This document shows, piece by piece, positions 1-6,108 of a stretch of 7,463 nucleotides of DNA (its first letter is position 1; the number at the start of each line of letters is the position of its first letter). Source of the stretch: Nocardioides sp. (GTDB taxonomy: Bacteria; Actinomycetota; Actinomycetes; Propionibacteriales; Nocardioidaceae); NCBI GenBank assembly GCA_025965295.1, contig JAOPXF010000313.1, positions 1-7,463 of the forward strand, given 5' to 3'. The notes below the pieces were generated by a model that had not been told where the DNA came from, ran no database searches, and worked only from the letters and a program-made list of their open reading frames with translations. Made by a program: the position numbers and the translations under genes.

Positions 1-720
1 ACGCTCGGCGAGGCCTTCGTCGTGGGTGGCGACCACGACAGTGACCCCGCGCGAGGAACGAATGGCAAACAGCAAGTCCATGATCTCGGTCCCGGTGGTC
101 GAGTCCAGATTGCCCGTCGGTTCGTCGGCGACGAGCAGGCGGGGCTCGTTCATCAGCGCCCGGGCGATGGCTACCCTCTGACGCTGGCCGCCGGACAGCT
201 GTGAGGGGAGAGCATCCTCTCGTCCGCCCAGACCGACGCTTGCCAGGAGCTGTGCCGCCCGCAATTTCGCGTCGTACGTCGTCGGGTAGGGAAGTACCGG
301 GAGCATGACGTTGTCTCGTGCAGTCAGGGCCGGGAGGAGGGCGAAGTGCTGAAACACGAAACCCACGGATCTGCGGTACCTGACCAGATCGGACCGGCCC
401 AGCTCGGTGATGACGTCACCGTCGCAGGTGATCACGCCTGCGTCGGGGCGATCCATGCCGCCGAGCAGGTGCAGCAGCGTCGACTTCCCGGATCCGGACG
501 GTCCCACCAGTGCAACGACCTCGCCCGGACCGATCGTCAGGTCGACCCCAGCCAGGGCGTTGACGGTCACTCCGCCAGGAGTGAGGTACGACTTCTGGAG
601 TCCGCGAGCTTCGAGCTCGAGGCCGGTAGCGGGCGCGGCACCAGTCTCCGCGACCTGCACACGCGGCCCTTCGGTCGTGCGCAGGGCTGGTTGTAGCGGG
701 CCCCTACGTCTGAATGGCAT
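1..720 (-). CDS. ABC transporter ATP-binding protein, MacB/LolD/FtsE type (3' end outside window)
   Basis: This is the cytoplasmic ATPase subunit of an ABC transporter that would power an FtsX/MacB-type permease. Read on the minus strand from ATG at 720, the frame is open for 240 codons to the window edge. It carries Walker A GPSGSGKST (residues 73-81), the Q-loop glutamine in FVFQHF (Q124), signature LSGGQRQR (175-182), Walker B LLVADEP (195-201) with D-loop GNLD, and the H-loop in VATHDE (H233). Family members are usually about 225-250 residues, so only a short C-terminal tail should be missing. The first 35 or so residues precede the conserved core and no good ribosome binding site lies before ATG 720; GTG at 660 (before VQVAETG, with GAAGGG a few bases upstream) is an alternative start. 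The gene is divergent from the probable partner permease, whereas the two are more often co-transcribed. The substrate is unknown; this subfamily serves lipoprotein release, macrolide or peptide export, or cell-wall hydrolase control. Confidence 0.93.
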   Translation of the reverse strand, partial: MPFRRRGPLQPALRTTEGPRVQVAETGAAPATGLELEARGLQKSYLTPGGVTVNALAGVDLTIGPGEVVALVGPSGSGKSTLLHLLGGMDRPDAGVITCDGDVITELGRSDLVRYRRSVGFVFQHFALLPALTARDNVMLPVLPYPTTYDAKLRAAQLLASVGLGGREDALPSQLSGGQRQRVAIARALMNEPRLLVADEPTGNLDSTTGTEIMDLLFAIRSSRGVTVVVATHDEGLAER

Positions 721-921
721 GTGCAGAAGTGTGCACCCGAGCAGCACTGGGTCTGAAGCGCCGCCGAGCCGGGCCTCTCGGCGAGGGCCCGTGAACTCGT
801 TGCGTCTCCGCGCACACCCGTGGCAGGTTGGTCGTCAAGATCTTCGTGCGACGCTCTTTTGCTGACGACGCCCCAGGGCAGGTGGGATCTCTCGGGCGCA
901 GGCAGACCAAGGGGGAACGGT
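721..921. promoter_or_regulatory. Divergent intergenic region between ABC ATPase and permease
   Basis: About 200 bp separate the two divergent starts, so promoters for both should lie here, but I find no convincing -35/-10 pair on either strand. Two small inverted repeats are visible. GTGCA-N6-TGCAC (721-736) lies directly against the ATPase ATG. A 7-bp stem CGCCGAG / CTCGGCG with an 8-base loop lies at 762-783. Either could be an operator or a 5' leader hairpin; neither matches a regulator motif that I know. Confidence 0.4.
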
Positions 922-1365
922 GTGCTCCGGGTCGCGATGGCGCAAGCCCTACGGCGACGCGCTCGAAGTCTGGCCGTGGTGTTGGCCATCGTCTTGTCCT
1001 CCGTGTCCTTCGCACTGCTGACCTCCGCAGTTGCAACCTCGAAGCTGCAGGTGCAAGGCACGGTGGGGAAGAACTTCCGGTCTGCCTACGACATCCTCGT
1101 CCGTCCGTCCGGCTCCTCGTTGCCGCTGGAGCGGTCCAGGAACCTGGTTCAACAGAACTACCTGTCAGGCATCTACGGCGGCATCACGCTGGAACAGCTG
1201 CGCACGATCCGAGCCATGCCCGGGGTGGACGTGGCCGCACCGGTGGCCATGATCGGCTACTTCCTGCCCGCCATCCAGGTCCCGGTCCCGATCAATGACG
1301 TGCTGACCGGCGACAGCGACCAGCTCTACCAGTTCACCCGCACCTGGACCACCGACCGGGGCTAG
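922..1365 (+). CDS. N-terminal fragment of the interrupted FtsX-type permease
   Basis: If the amber codon is real and terminates translation, this is the product of the 5' part: 147 residues with an Arg-rich cytoplasmic start (RRRAR, 11-15), one membrane anchor at about 16-37, and roughly the first 110 residues of the extracytoplasmic domain. It lacks both FtsX domains and could not transport anything. The start at GTG 922 is preferred for its purine-rich GGGGGAA upstream; ATG 937 (MAQALRRR) is a second choice and an upstream ATG at 820 a third. Confidence 0.5.
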   Translation: MLRVAMAQALRRRARSLAVVLAIVLSSVSFALLTSAVATSKLQVQGTVGKNFRSAYDILVRPSGSSLPLERSRNLVQQNYLSGIYGGITLEQLRTIRAMPGVDVAAPVAMIGYFLPAIQVPVPINDVLTGDSDQLYQFTRTWTTDRG

Positions 1366-1452
1366 TCGAAGATCCCGGACAAGACCACCTATAACTACTT
1401 CACTCGTCGTCCGGTCTCCTGGCAGCGGTCCGGGGACCTGACTCCGCCGATC

Positions 1453-3699
1453 ATGCGAGACCAACGAACAGGCGAGCGCATCTCGGTGTGCGGCAGTTGG
1501 GCTCAGCATCAGAAGGTGCAGCGGTCGGCATTCGACTACAGCCGCATGAACGAGCTCGTCTGCGACTCATCGAACCCCCCTCGCCCGGGCCGCAGCCTGG
1601 ACACGCTCGAGCATGGCCAGGTCGGATTCAACTTCTACTATCCGTTCCCGATGCTCATCGCAGCCATCGACCCGATCCAGGAGGCCAAGCTCGTCGGCCT
1701 TGACCACGCCGTGGTCCAAGGCCGCTACCTGACCACCGAAGACCGCACCAGAGTGGTGAGGCACCGCTCGTGCACCGATTTCGGCTACCTCCGGATCCCG
1801 GTGCTCATGGCCAGCCGACCGCTCACTGACGACTCCGTCTCGCTGCGGGTGCGGCGTCTGGAGACCGGCAGCTCCGACGACCTCCCCGCGCGGCTGGGCC
1901 TGCCCGGTGCAGCCCGGTGGGCGGCTCAGCTTCCCGGCTCGACCGTGACGACGGTCCGTGTCACAGACCGGCAGAGCTACGCGCGGCTGCTACGCCAGTA
2001 CGGAAGCGGAGCCGTCAACGCAAAGCTGAACTACTGGAGCGCCGGCCCGTCCGAGTATCAGCGCACTTCGTCGGGGGCGCTCTCGCCGGTGCCGCGGCCC
2101 CCGGCCTCTCCGGAGACGTTCCGGGACTTCTACTTCGGTGGCTACTTCGCTCCTGCGCCCTCAGGCGATGTCGGATTCCGACCTTTGAGCGTCCCCCATC
2201 AGAGCAACACCGCGATCGTGGACTGCACGTTGCAGTCACCGACGATCCAGCAGGTCGGGGTCTTCGACCCGGACAGGATTGCCGGGTTCAGCGACCTGTC
2301 GAAGGTCCCGTTGACGACGTACTACCCGCCGGACGCGGCGCCCGGCGACGCACGCACCAAGCGTCTGCTGCACGGTCGTTCGCTTCTTCCGAATGCGAAC
2401 CTGGCCGGCTACCTGCAGCAGCCGCCGATGGTCCTCACCACGATGCGGGCGTTGCACACCTTCAAGGATCCCGACTCCTATCCCTTCATCACGCCCGCGG
2501 AAGTGCAGGCGCCCGTGAGCGTCATCCGGGTCCGCGTCGCCGGCGTCACCGGACCAGACGAGACGAGCCGCGAACGGGTGCGTCTGGCCGCCGAGCGGAT
2601 CGCGCGCGAGACCGGCCTTACCGTGGACATCACGATCGGCTCCTCACCCACCCCGCAGCGGATCGCGCTTGGCGCAGGCAGCTCTGGCCGGCCCGAGCTC
2701 ACCCTCACCGAAGGATGGGTGAAGAAGGGCGTGAGCGTCGAGCTGCTCTCCGGCGTCGACAAGAAGAGTCTCGCCTTGTTCGGCCTCGTCCTTGTGGTGT
2801 GCCTGATGTTCATGGGCAACGCAACGCTAGCAGCGGTCAGGACCCGTCGCACCGAGCTCGGCGTGCTTGCCTGCCTGGGCTGGCGGGCTGGGCAGATTCT
2901 GTGGATTCTCGAGTGCGAGCTCCTGGTCACCGGTGTCATTGCCGGCGCCCTGGGCACCGGCCTGGCCGCGCTGGTGGTGGCGGTCTCGGGCCTGCACGTG
3001 ACCTGGTGGCACATCGCCTTGATCACGCCCGTCGCGACTGTGCTCGCGGCCACGGCCGGTGTGATTCCGGCCTGGCGAGCCAGTCATGCCGCCCCCATGG
3101 AGGCCCTGCGCCCTGACGTGCGCGGTCCCACGAAGGCTGCGGCCAGCGTGCGGAGCATCAACGGCCTCGCGCTGGTCGGTGTGCGCCGACTACCGGGACG
3201 CACGGTCCTGGGGGCCGCTTCGCTGTTCATCGGCGTGTGCGCACTGGCGGTTCTGCTGGCTCTCCAGCATGCGTTCCGTGGAGCAGCGACCGGCACGGCG
3301 CTCGGCGACGTCATCGCGGTACAGGTCAGGGGCGTCGACTACCTGGCGGCCGCCGTCACCATCGCTCTCGGGGCGTTCGCGATCGCCGACACCGCCTACC
3401 TGAACATCTCCGAGCGAACCGCGGAGATCGGGACGCTCAGGTCCATGGGGTGGACCGAGGGACACATCCGCAGGCTGTTCGCAGTCGAGGCACTTGCCAC
3501 TGCGTCGCTGGGTGCAGTGGCAGGTGCGGTCTTCGGCGTCGCCGGGGCCGCCGCCCTCCTTCCCATCTCGCTGGGCACCAGCCTGGCTGCGGCGGCGGTC
3601 TCGGTGCTCGGCGGCGTCGTTGCGGCCATGGCGGCCGCGACGGGGCCATTGTCGCGCCTGTCGAAGATCGCGCCGGCGGCAGCAGTCAACGCCGAATAG
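1453..3699 (+). CDS. C-terminal fragment of the interrupted permease with two FtsX domains
   Basis: This is the part of the permease frame after the amber codon, counted from the first ATG (748 residues). The frame is already open from 1366, and the 29 codons before this ATG (SKIPDKTTYNYF...) read like permease sequence, so ATG 1453 is an artefact of ORF calling. No Shine-Dalgarno sequence precedes it, and it would begin inside the extracytoplasmic domain without a signal or TM1. It includes most of the ectodomain, with four cysteines (190, 214, 284, 435 in full-length numbering from 922), and both FtsX domains (about 614-733 and 753-925). An automatic pipeline would probably call this as the 'FtsX-like permease family protein'; functionally it belongs with the upstream fragment. 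Confidence 0.6.
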   Translation: MRDQRTGERISVCGSWAQHQKVQRSAFDYSRMNELVCDSSNPPRPGRSLDTLEHGQVGFNFYYPFPMLIAAIDPIQEAKLVGLDHAVVQGRYLTTEDRTRVVRHRSCTDFGYLRIPVLMASRPLTDDSVSLRVRRLETGSSDDLPARLGLPGAARWAAQLPGSTVTTVRVTDRQSYARLLRQYGSGAVNAKLNYWSAGPSEYQRTSSGALSPVPRPPASPETFRDFYFGGYFAPAPSGDVGFRPLSVPHQSNTAIVDCTLQSPTIQQVGVFDPDRIAGFSDLSKVPLTTYYPPDAAPGDARTKRLLHGRSLLPNANLAGYLQQPPMVLTTMRALHTFKDPDSYPFITPAEVQAPVSVIRVRVAGVTGPDETSRERVRLAAERIARETGLTVDITIGSSPTPQRIALGAGSSGRPELTLTEGWVKKGVSVELLSGVDKKSLALFGLVLVVCLMFMGNATLAAVRTRRTELGVLACLGWRAGQILWILECELLVTGVIAGALGTGLAALVVAVSGLHVTWWHIALITPVATVLAATAGVIPAWRASHAAPMEALRPDVRGPTKAAASVRSINGLALVGVRRLPGRTVLGAASLFIGVCALAVLLALQHAFRGAATGTALGDVIAVQVRGVDYLAAAVTIALGAFAIADTAYLNISERTAEIGTLRSMGWTEGHIRRLFAVEALATASLGAVAGAVFGVAGAAALLPISLGTSLAAAAVSVLGGVVAAMAAATGPLSRLSKIAPAAAVNAE

Positions 3700-3727
3700 G
3701 CTCTCTGCCAGGCTGCTCCTGACCGCT

Positions 3728-3757
3728 GGGAGACGATCCCGCGGGCTCACTCGTCTC
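3728..3757. terminator. Possible weak bidirectional terminator between convergent genes
   Basis: GAGACGA (3730-3736) can pair with TCGTCTC (3751-3757) around a GC-rich 14-base loop containing the palindrome CCGCGG. It lies where the plus-strand permease and the minus-strand MFS gene converge, and it overlaps the last codons of the MFS gene. There is no U-run on either side, so the call rests on position and the 7-bp stem only. Confidence 0.25.
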
Positions 3758-4940
3758 GCGGCGCAGCGCCCTGGCGCGGAAGTGCCTGGGCGGCCGCGGC
3801 GGCGACGGCCCCCGCCGCCACGCACACGAGGTACGCCGCCGAGGCCCCGTGCGCGTCGATGATCACGCCGGCCAGCGTGGCCCCCGGGGCGACGCCGGCG
3901 ACCAGACCCGTCTGCATGATCGACATCCCCTCGGTGAGGCGGCCGGCGGGGACCGACTGCTCGGTGAGCGACAGGGTGCCGATCAGGGTCGGGGCGATCG
4001 CGAAGCCTCCGAGCAGGAGCACCAGGCCCATCAGTGGGACCGAGCCGACGAAGTGCAGCGGCACCATCGCGCAGAACATCGCGAACGCACCCCAGCGCAC
4101 CCGGATCGACGGGCCGCGCCGCCAGGTGACCGCCCCGGTCAGGGCGCCGGCCACCAGGCTGCCCAGCGCCCAGAGCGCGAGCAGGGGGCCGGCGAGGGCG
4201 GGCGACCCCTCCTCCCGGGCGAACGCAACCGTCGCCACCTCGGCGGCGCCGAAGAGCGTGCCGAGCGCGGCGCACACGACCGCGAGCGGGACCACGGTCG
4301 CCCAGGGCATCGGCACCCGGCGGCCGGACGACCGGTGGTGCGGGTGGGCCGGGGGCTCGGTGCCGCGCTGCGCACAGAGGGCCAGCGTCCCGGCTACGCA
4401 GGAGACGACGGCGACCGCGAGGCCGGCCACCGGGTCCCAGGCCGTCGCCAGCACCGTGACGATGATCGGGCCGAGCATGAAGACGGCCTCGTCGGCGACC
4501 GCCTCGATGGCGTAGGCCGTCTGGATGTCGGCGGGGTCGGACAGGGCGTGCGACCAGCGGGCCCGGATGCAGGAGCCGATCTGCGGCAGCGCGCCGCCGG
4601 CCAGGGCCGCGCAGGCGTACGACGCCACGATCGGCCAGTCCGCGCGCACCGACACCACAAGGGCGGCCATCGCGACCCCGAAGGCGCAGGCCGCGATCGT
4701 GAGCACCCGGGCCTGGCCGAGGTTGTCGACGAGGCGGCCCTGGAGGATCGCCAGCCCGGCGTTCGTCAGCATGTAGGCGGCCGACACCGCACCGGCGACG
4801 CCGTACGACCCGGTCTCCGCGGAGACCAGCAGCACGATGCCCAGCCCGACCATCGAGATCGGGAGGCGCGCGAACAGACCGGTGGCGCTGAAGCGCAGCG
4901 TTCCGGGCTCGGCGAGCACCCGGCGGTAGGAGGTCAACAT
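3747..4940 (-). CDS. MFS transporter (major facilitator superfamily)
   Basis: A 397-residue polytopic inner-membrane protein, the usual length of a 12-TM MFS secondary transporter. The first half has the opening PGTLRFSATGLFARLP, a motif-A-like loop GRLVDNLGQARVL between TM2 and TM3 (residues 68-80), and EAVADEAVFMLGP in the TM5 region (146-158). A polar central loop with a His-rich stretch (HPHHRSS, about 199-205) divides the halves. The second half has LTEGMSIMQTGLVAG and further Ala/Gly/Leu/Val-rich segments. The start at ATG 4940 fits a -10-like TACGCT seven bases upstream, which implies a leaderless transcript. It is divergent from the ferrochelatase gene and convergent with the permease. 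The substrate cannot be read from the sequence; drug or metabolite efflux is the generic expectation. Export of a heme-pathway compound would be a guess based only on neighbourhood. Confidence 0.9.
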   Translation of the reverse strand: MLTSYRRVLAEPGTLRFSATGLFARLPISMVGLGIVLLVSAETGSYGVAGAVSAAYMLTNAGLAILQGRLVDNLGQARVLTIAACAFGVAMAALVVSVRADWPIVASYACAALAGGALPQIGSCIRARWSHALSDPADIQTAYAIEAVADEAVFMLGPIIVTVLATAWDPVAGLAVAVVSCVAGTLALCAQRGTEPPAHPHHRSSGRRVPMPWATVVPLAVVCAALGTLFGAAEVATVAFAREEGSPALAGPLLALWALGSLVAGALTGAVTWRRGPSIRVRWGAFAMFCAMVPLHFVGSVPLMGLVLLLGGFAIAPTLIGTLSLTEQSVPAGRLTEGMSIMQTGLVAGVAPGATLAGVIIDAHGASAAYLVCVAAGAVAAAAAQALPRQGAAPRDE

Positions 4941-4947
4941 CGCCGTG

Positions 4948-4978
4948 AGCGTAGGACCGCGGGAGCGCCGCCGACCAA
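4948..4978 (-). promoter_or_regulatory. Candidate leaderless promoter of the MFS gene
   Basis: On the minus strand, TACGCT (4953-4948) fits the actinobacterial TAnnnT -10 box and ends seven bases before ATG 4940, the spacing expected when transcription begins at or next to the start codon. No Shine-Dalgarno sequence precedes the ATG. A -35 is weak: TTGGTC (4978-4973) with a 19-base spacer is the best candidate. Confidence 0.45.
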
Positions 4979-4998
4979 TTCGGACGCCTCCCTACGAT
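4970..4998 (+). promoter_or_regulatory. Candidate leaderless promoter of the ferrochelatase operon
   Basis: TACGAT (4993-4998) matches the TAnnnT -10 consensus and ends six bases before ATG 5005, so transcription would start at the ATG or within a base or two of it. A weak -35 candidate, GCCGAC (4970-4975), lies 17 bases upstream and overlaps the -35 area of the divergent MFS promoter. The position argues for ATG 5005 over the upstream in-frame GTG at 4945, which would put the -10 box inside the gene. Confidence 0.5.
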
Positions 4999-5004
4999 GG
5001 CCCC

Positions 5005-6108
5005 ATGCCACCACCGCCCCCGCACCCCGACCCCAGCCCGTACGACGCCCTGCTGCTGGTGTCGTTCGGTGGGCCGGAGGCGCCCGACCAGGTCGTGCCG
5101 TTCCTCGAGAACGTCACCCGCGGCCGCGGGATCCCGCGCGAGCGGCTGGAGCAGGTCGGCGAGCACTACTTCCGCTTCGGCGGCCGGTCGCCGATCAACG
5201 ACCAGAACCGCGCGTTCCTGGCGGCACTGCGCGAGGACCTGGCCGGCGCCGGTCTCGACCTGCCCGTCTACTGGGGCAACCGCAACTGGGACCCCTACCT
5301 GCGCGACACGCTCCGCCAGATGGCGGCCGACGGCGTCACCAGGGCCGCCTGCTTCGTGACCAGCGCCTACTCGTCGTACTCGAGCTGCCGGCAGTACCGC
5401 GAGAACCTCTTCGACGCCGTCCAGGGGGTCGAGGGCGCGCCGCGGCTGGACAAGCTGCGCCACTACTTCAACCACCCCGGCTTCGTGGAGCCGGTCGTCG
5501 ACGCCACCCTGGCCGCGCTGGCCGAGCTGCCGGAGGCGGCCCGGGAGGGTGCGCATCTCGCCTTCGTCACCCACTCGATCCCGCTGTCGATGAACGACAC
5601 CAGCGGTCCCGAGGGTGGCGCCTACGTCGCCCAGCACCTCAGTGTCGCCGAGGAGGTCGTCGAACGCGTGCGCCAGGAGACCGGCCGCCGGCACGCCCAC
5701 CAGCTCGTCTTCTGCTCGCGCTCGGGTGCCCCGCACGTGCCGTGGCTCGAGCCCGACATCAACGACCACCTCCAGACGCTGCACGACGGCGGCACGCCGG
5801 CGGTCGTGATGGTGCCGGTCGGCTTCGTCTCCGACCACATGGAGGTCATCTACGACCTCGACACCGAGGCGATGGAGACCGCCGAGAAGCTCGGCATGCC
5901 CGCCCGCCGTGCGGCCACGCCCGGTGTCGACCCGCGCTTCGTCGCGGCGGTGCGCGACCTGCTGCTCGAGCGCGCCACGGTCGAGCGCGGGGGCGAGGTC
6001 GCCCGCGCCACCGTCGGCGGCACCGAGCCACTGTGGGACCGCTGCCCCGTGGGCTGCTGCGCCAACCCTCGTGGCGAGCGCCCGGCGCTCTGCGGCGCCG
6101 ACGGATGA
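5005..6108 (+). CDS. hemH: Ferrochelatase (coproporphyrin III ferrochelatase type, HemH/CpfC)
   Basis: It inserts Fe2+ into a porphyrin late in heme synthesis. In actinobacteria the known substrate is coproporphyrin III, giving coproheme for a separate decarboxylase. The protein is 367 residues from ATG 5005. Visible family features are the opening YDALLLVSFGGPE, the FRFGGRSPIND segment, VTSAYSSYSSCRQYRE, the active-site His in FVTHSIPLSM (H190), and the conserved Glu in GFVSDHMEVIYDLD (E280). The C-terminus is Cys-rich: C347, C351, C352 and C363, with C128 further upstream, consistent with the [2Fe-2S] cluster known in actinobacterial ferrochelatases (one internal plus three C-terminal cysteines); which four bind here is uncertain. 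The start follows a -10-like box by six bases. The first residues are Pro-rich (PPPPPHPDPSP), probably a flexible tail. It overlaps the next gene by 4 bp (ATGA), indicating one operon with translational coupling. Confidence 0.96.
   Translation: MPPPPPHPDPSPYDALLLVSFGGPEAPDQVVPFLENVTRGRGIPRERLEQVGEHYFRFGGRSPINDQNRAFLAALREDLAGAGLDLPVYWGNRNWDPYLRDTLRQMAADGVTRAACFVTSAYSSYSSCRQYRENLFDAVQGVEGAPRLDKLRHYFNHPGFVEPVVDATLAALAELPEAAREGAHLAFVTHSIPLSMNDTSGPEGGAYVAQHLSVAEEVVERVRQETGRRHAHQLVFCSRSGAPHVPWLEPDINDHLQTLHDGGTPAVVMVPVGFVSDHMEVIYDLDTEAMETAEKLGMPARRAATPGVDPRFVAAVRDLLLERATVERGGEVARATVGGTEPLWDRCPVGCCANPRGERPALCGADG

Larger units (their letters stand above)
922..3699 (+). pseudogene. FtsX/MacB-type ABC transporter permease interrupted by an in-frame amber codon
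   Basis: This is the membrane subunit expected to pair with the divergent ATPase. From GTG 922 (AAGGGGGAA about 5 bases upstream) to TAA-free end TAG 3697-3699 there are 925 codons in one frame, with TAG at codon 148 (1363-1365). Layout: TM1 at about 16-37; an extracytoplasmic region of about 575 residues with MacB-like segments on both sides of the stop (PGVDVAAPV before; AAIDPIQEAKLVGLDHAV and VQGRYL after); a first FtsX domain at about 614-733 with three TM segments and the cytoplasmic motif RTRRTELGVLACLGWR from residue 640; a second half from about 753 with one TM, a very short outer loop, and three more TMs containing ERTAEIGTLRSMGW from residue 831. This gives eight TMs with only the first ectodomain expanded. 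Sequence remains family-like on both sides of the stop with no frameshift, so the lesion is one base. Nonsense mutation or sequencing error are the main options; readthrough is possible but unsupported. An upstream ATG at 820 is less likely as the start because the added 34 residues look non-coding. Confidence 0.8.

Noticed and set aside
346..865. Plus-strand ORFs of 116 and 152 codons over the ATPase gene
   Set aside because: They are antisense to the ATPase, whose complete motif set is on the other strand.
820..921. N-terminal extension of the permease from ATG 820
   Set aside because: The added 34 residues lack a membrane or conserved pattern and no RBS precedes ATG 820, while GTG 922 has a purine-rich site and directly precedes the Arg-rich TM1 start.
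567..1061. Minus-strand frames of 164 and 110 codons across the ATPase-permease spacer
   Set aside because: Neither is in the ATPase frame, both overlap the permease start, and their translation shows no recognisable motif.
4945..5004. N-terminal extension of the ferrochelatase from GTG 4945
   Set aside because: The extra 20 residues are Arg/Pro-rich without family similarity, and the -10-like box TACGAT would fall inside the gene. ATG 5005 fits a leaderless start.
3190..5838. Open minus-strand frame of 882 codons
   Set aside because: It runs antisense through the permease end and ferrochelatase and out of frame through the MFS gene. Its composition is Arg/Gly/Ala/Pro-rich and low complexity, a typical shadow of high-GC third positions; the genes it overlaps have clear family motifs.
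3849..6104. Long plus-strand extension upstream of the inositol monophosphatase (up to 1030 codons)
   Set aside because: This part is antisense to the MFS gene and out of frame with the ferrochelatase. Only the portion from ATG 6105 has family motifs, and its ATGA overlap with hemH gives a normal start.
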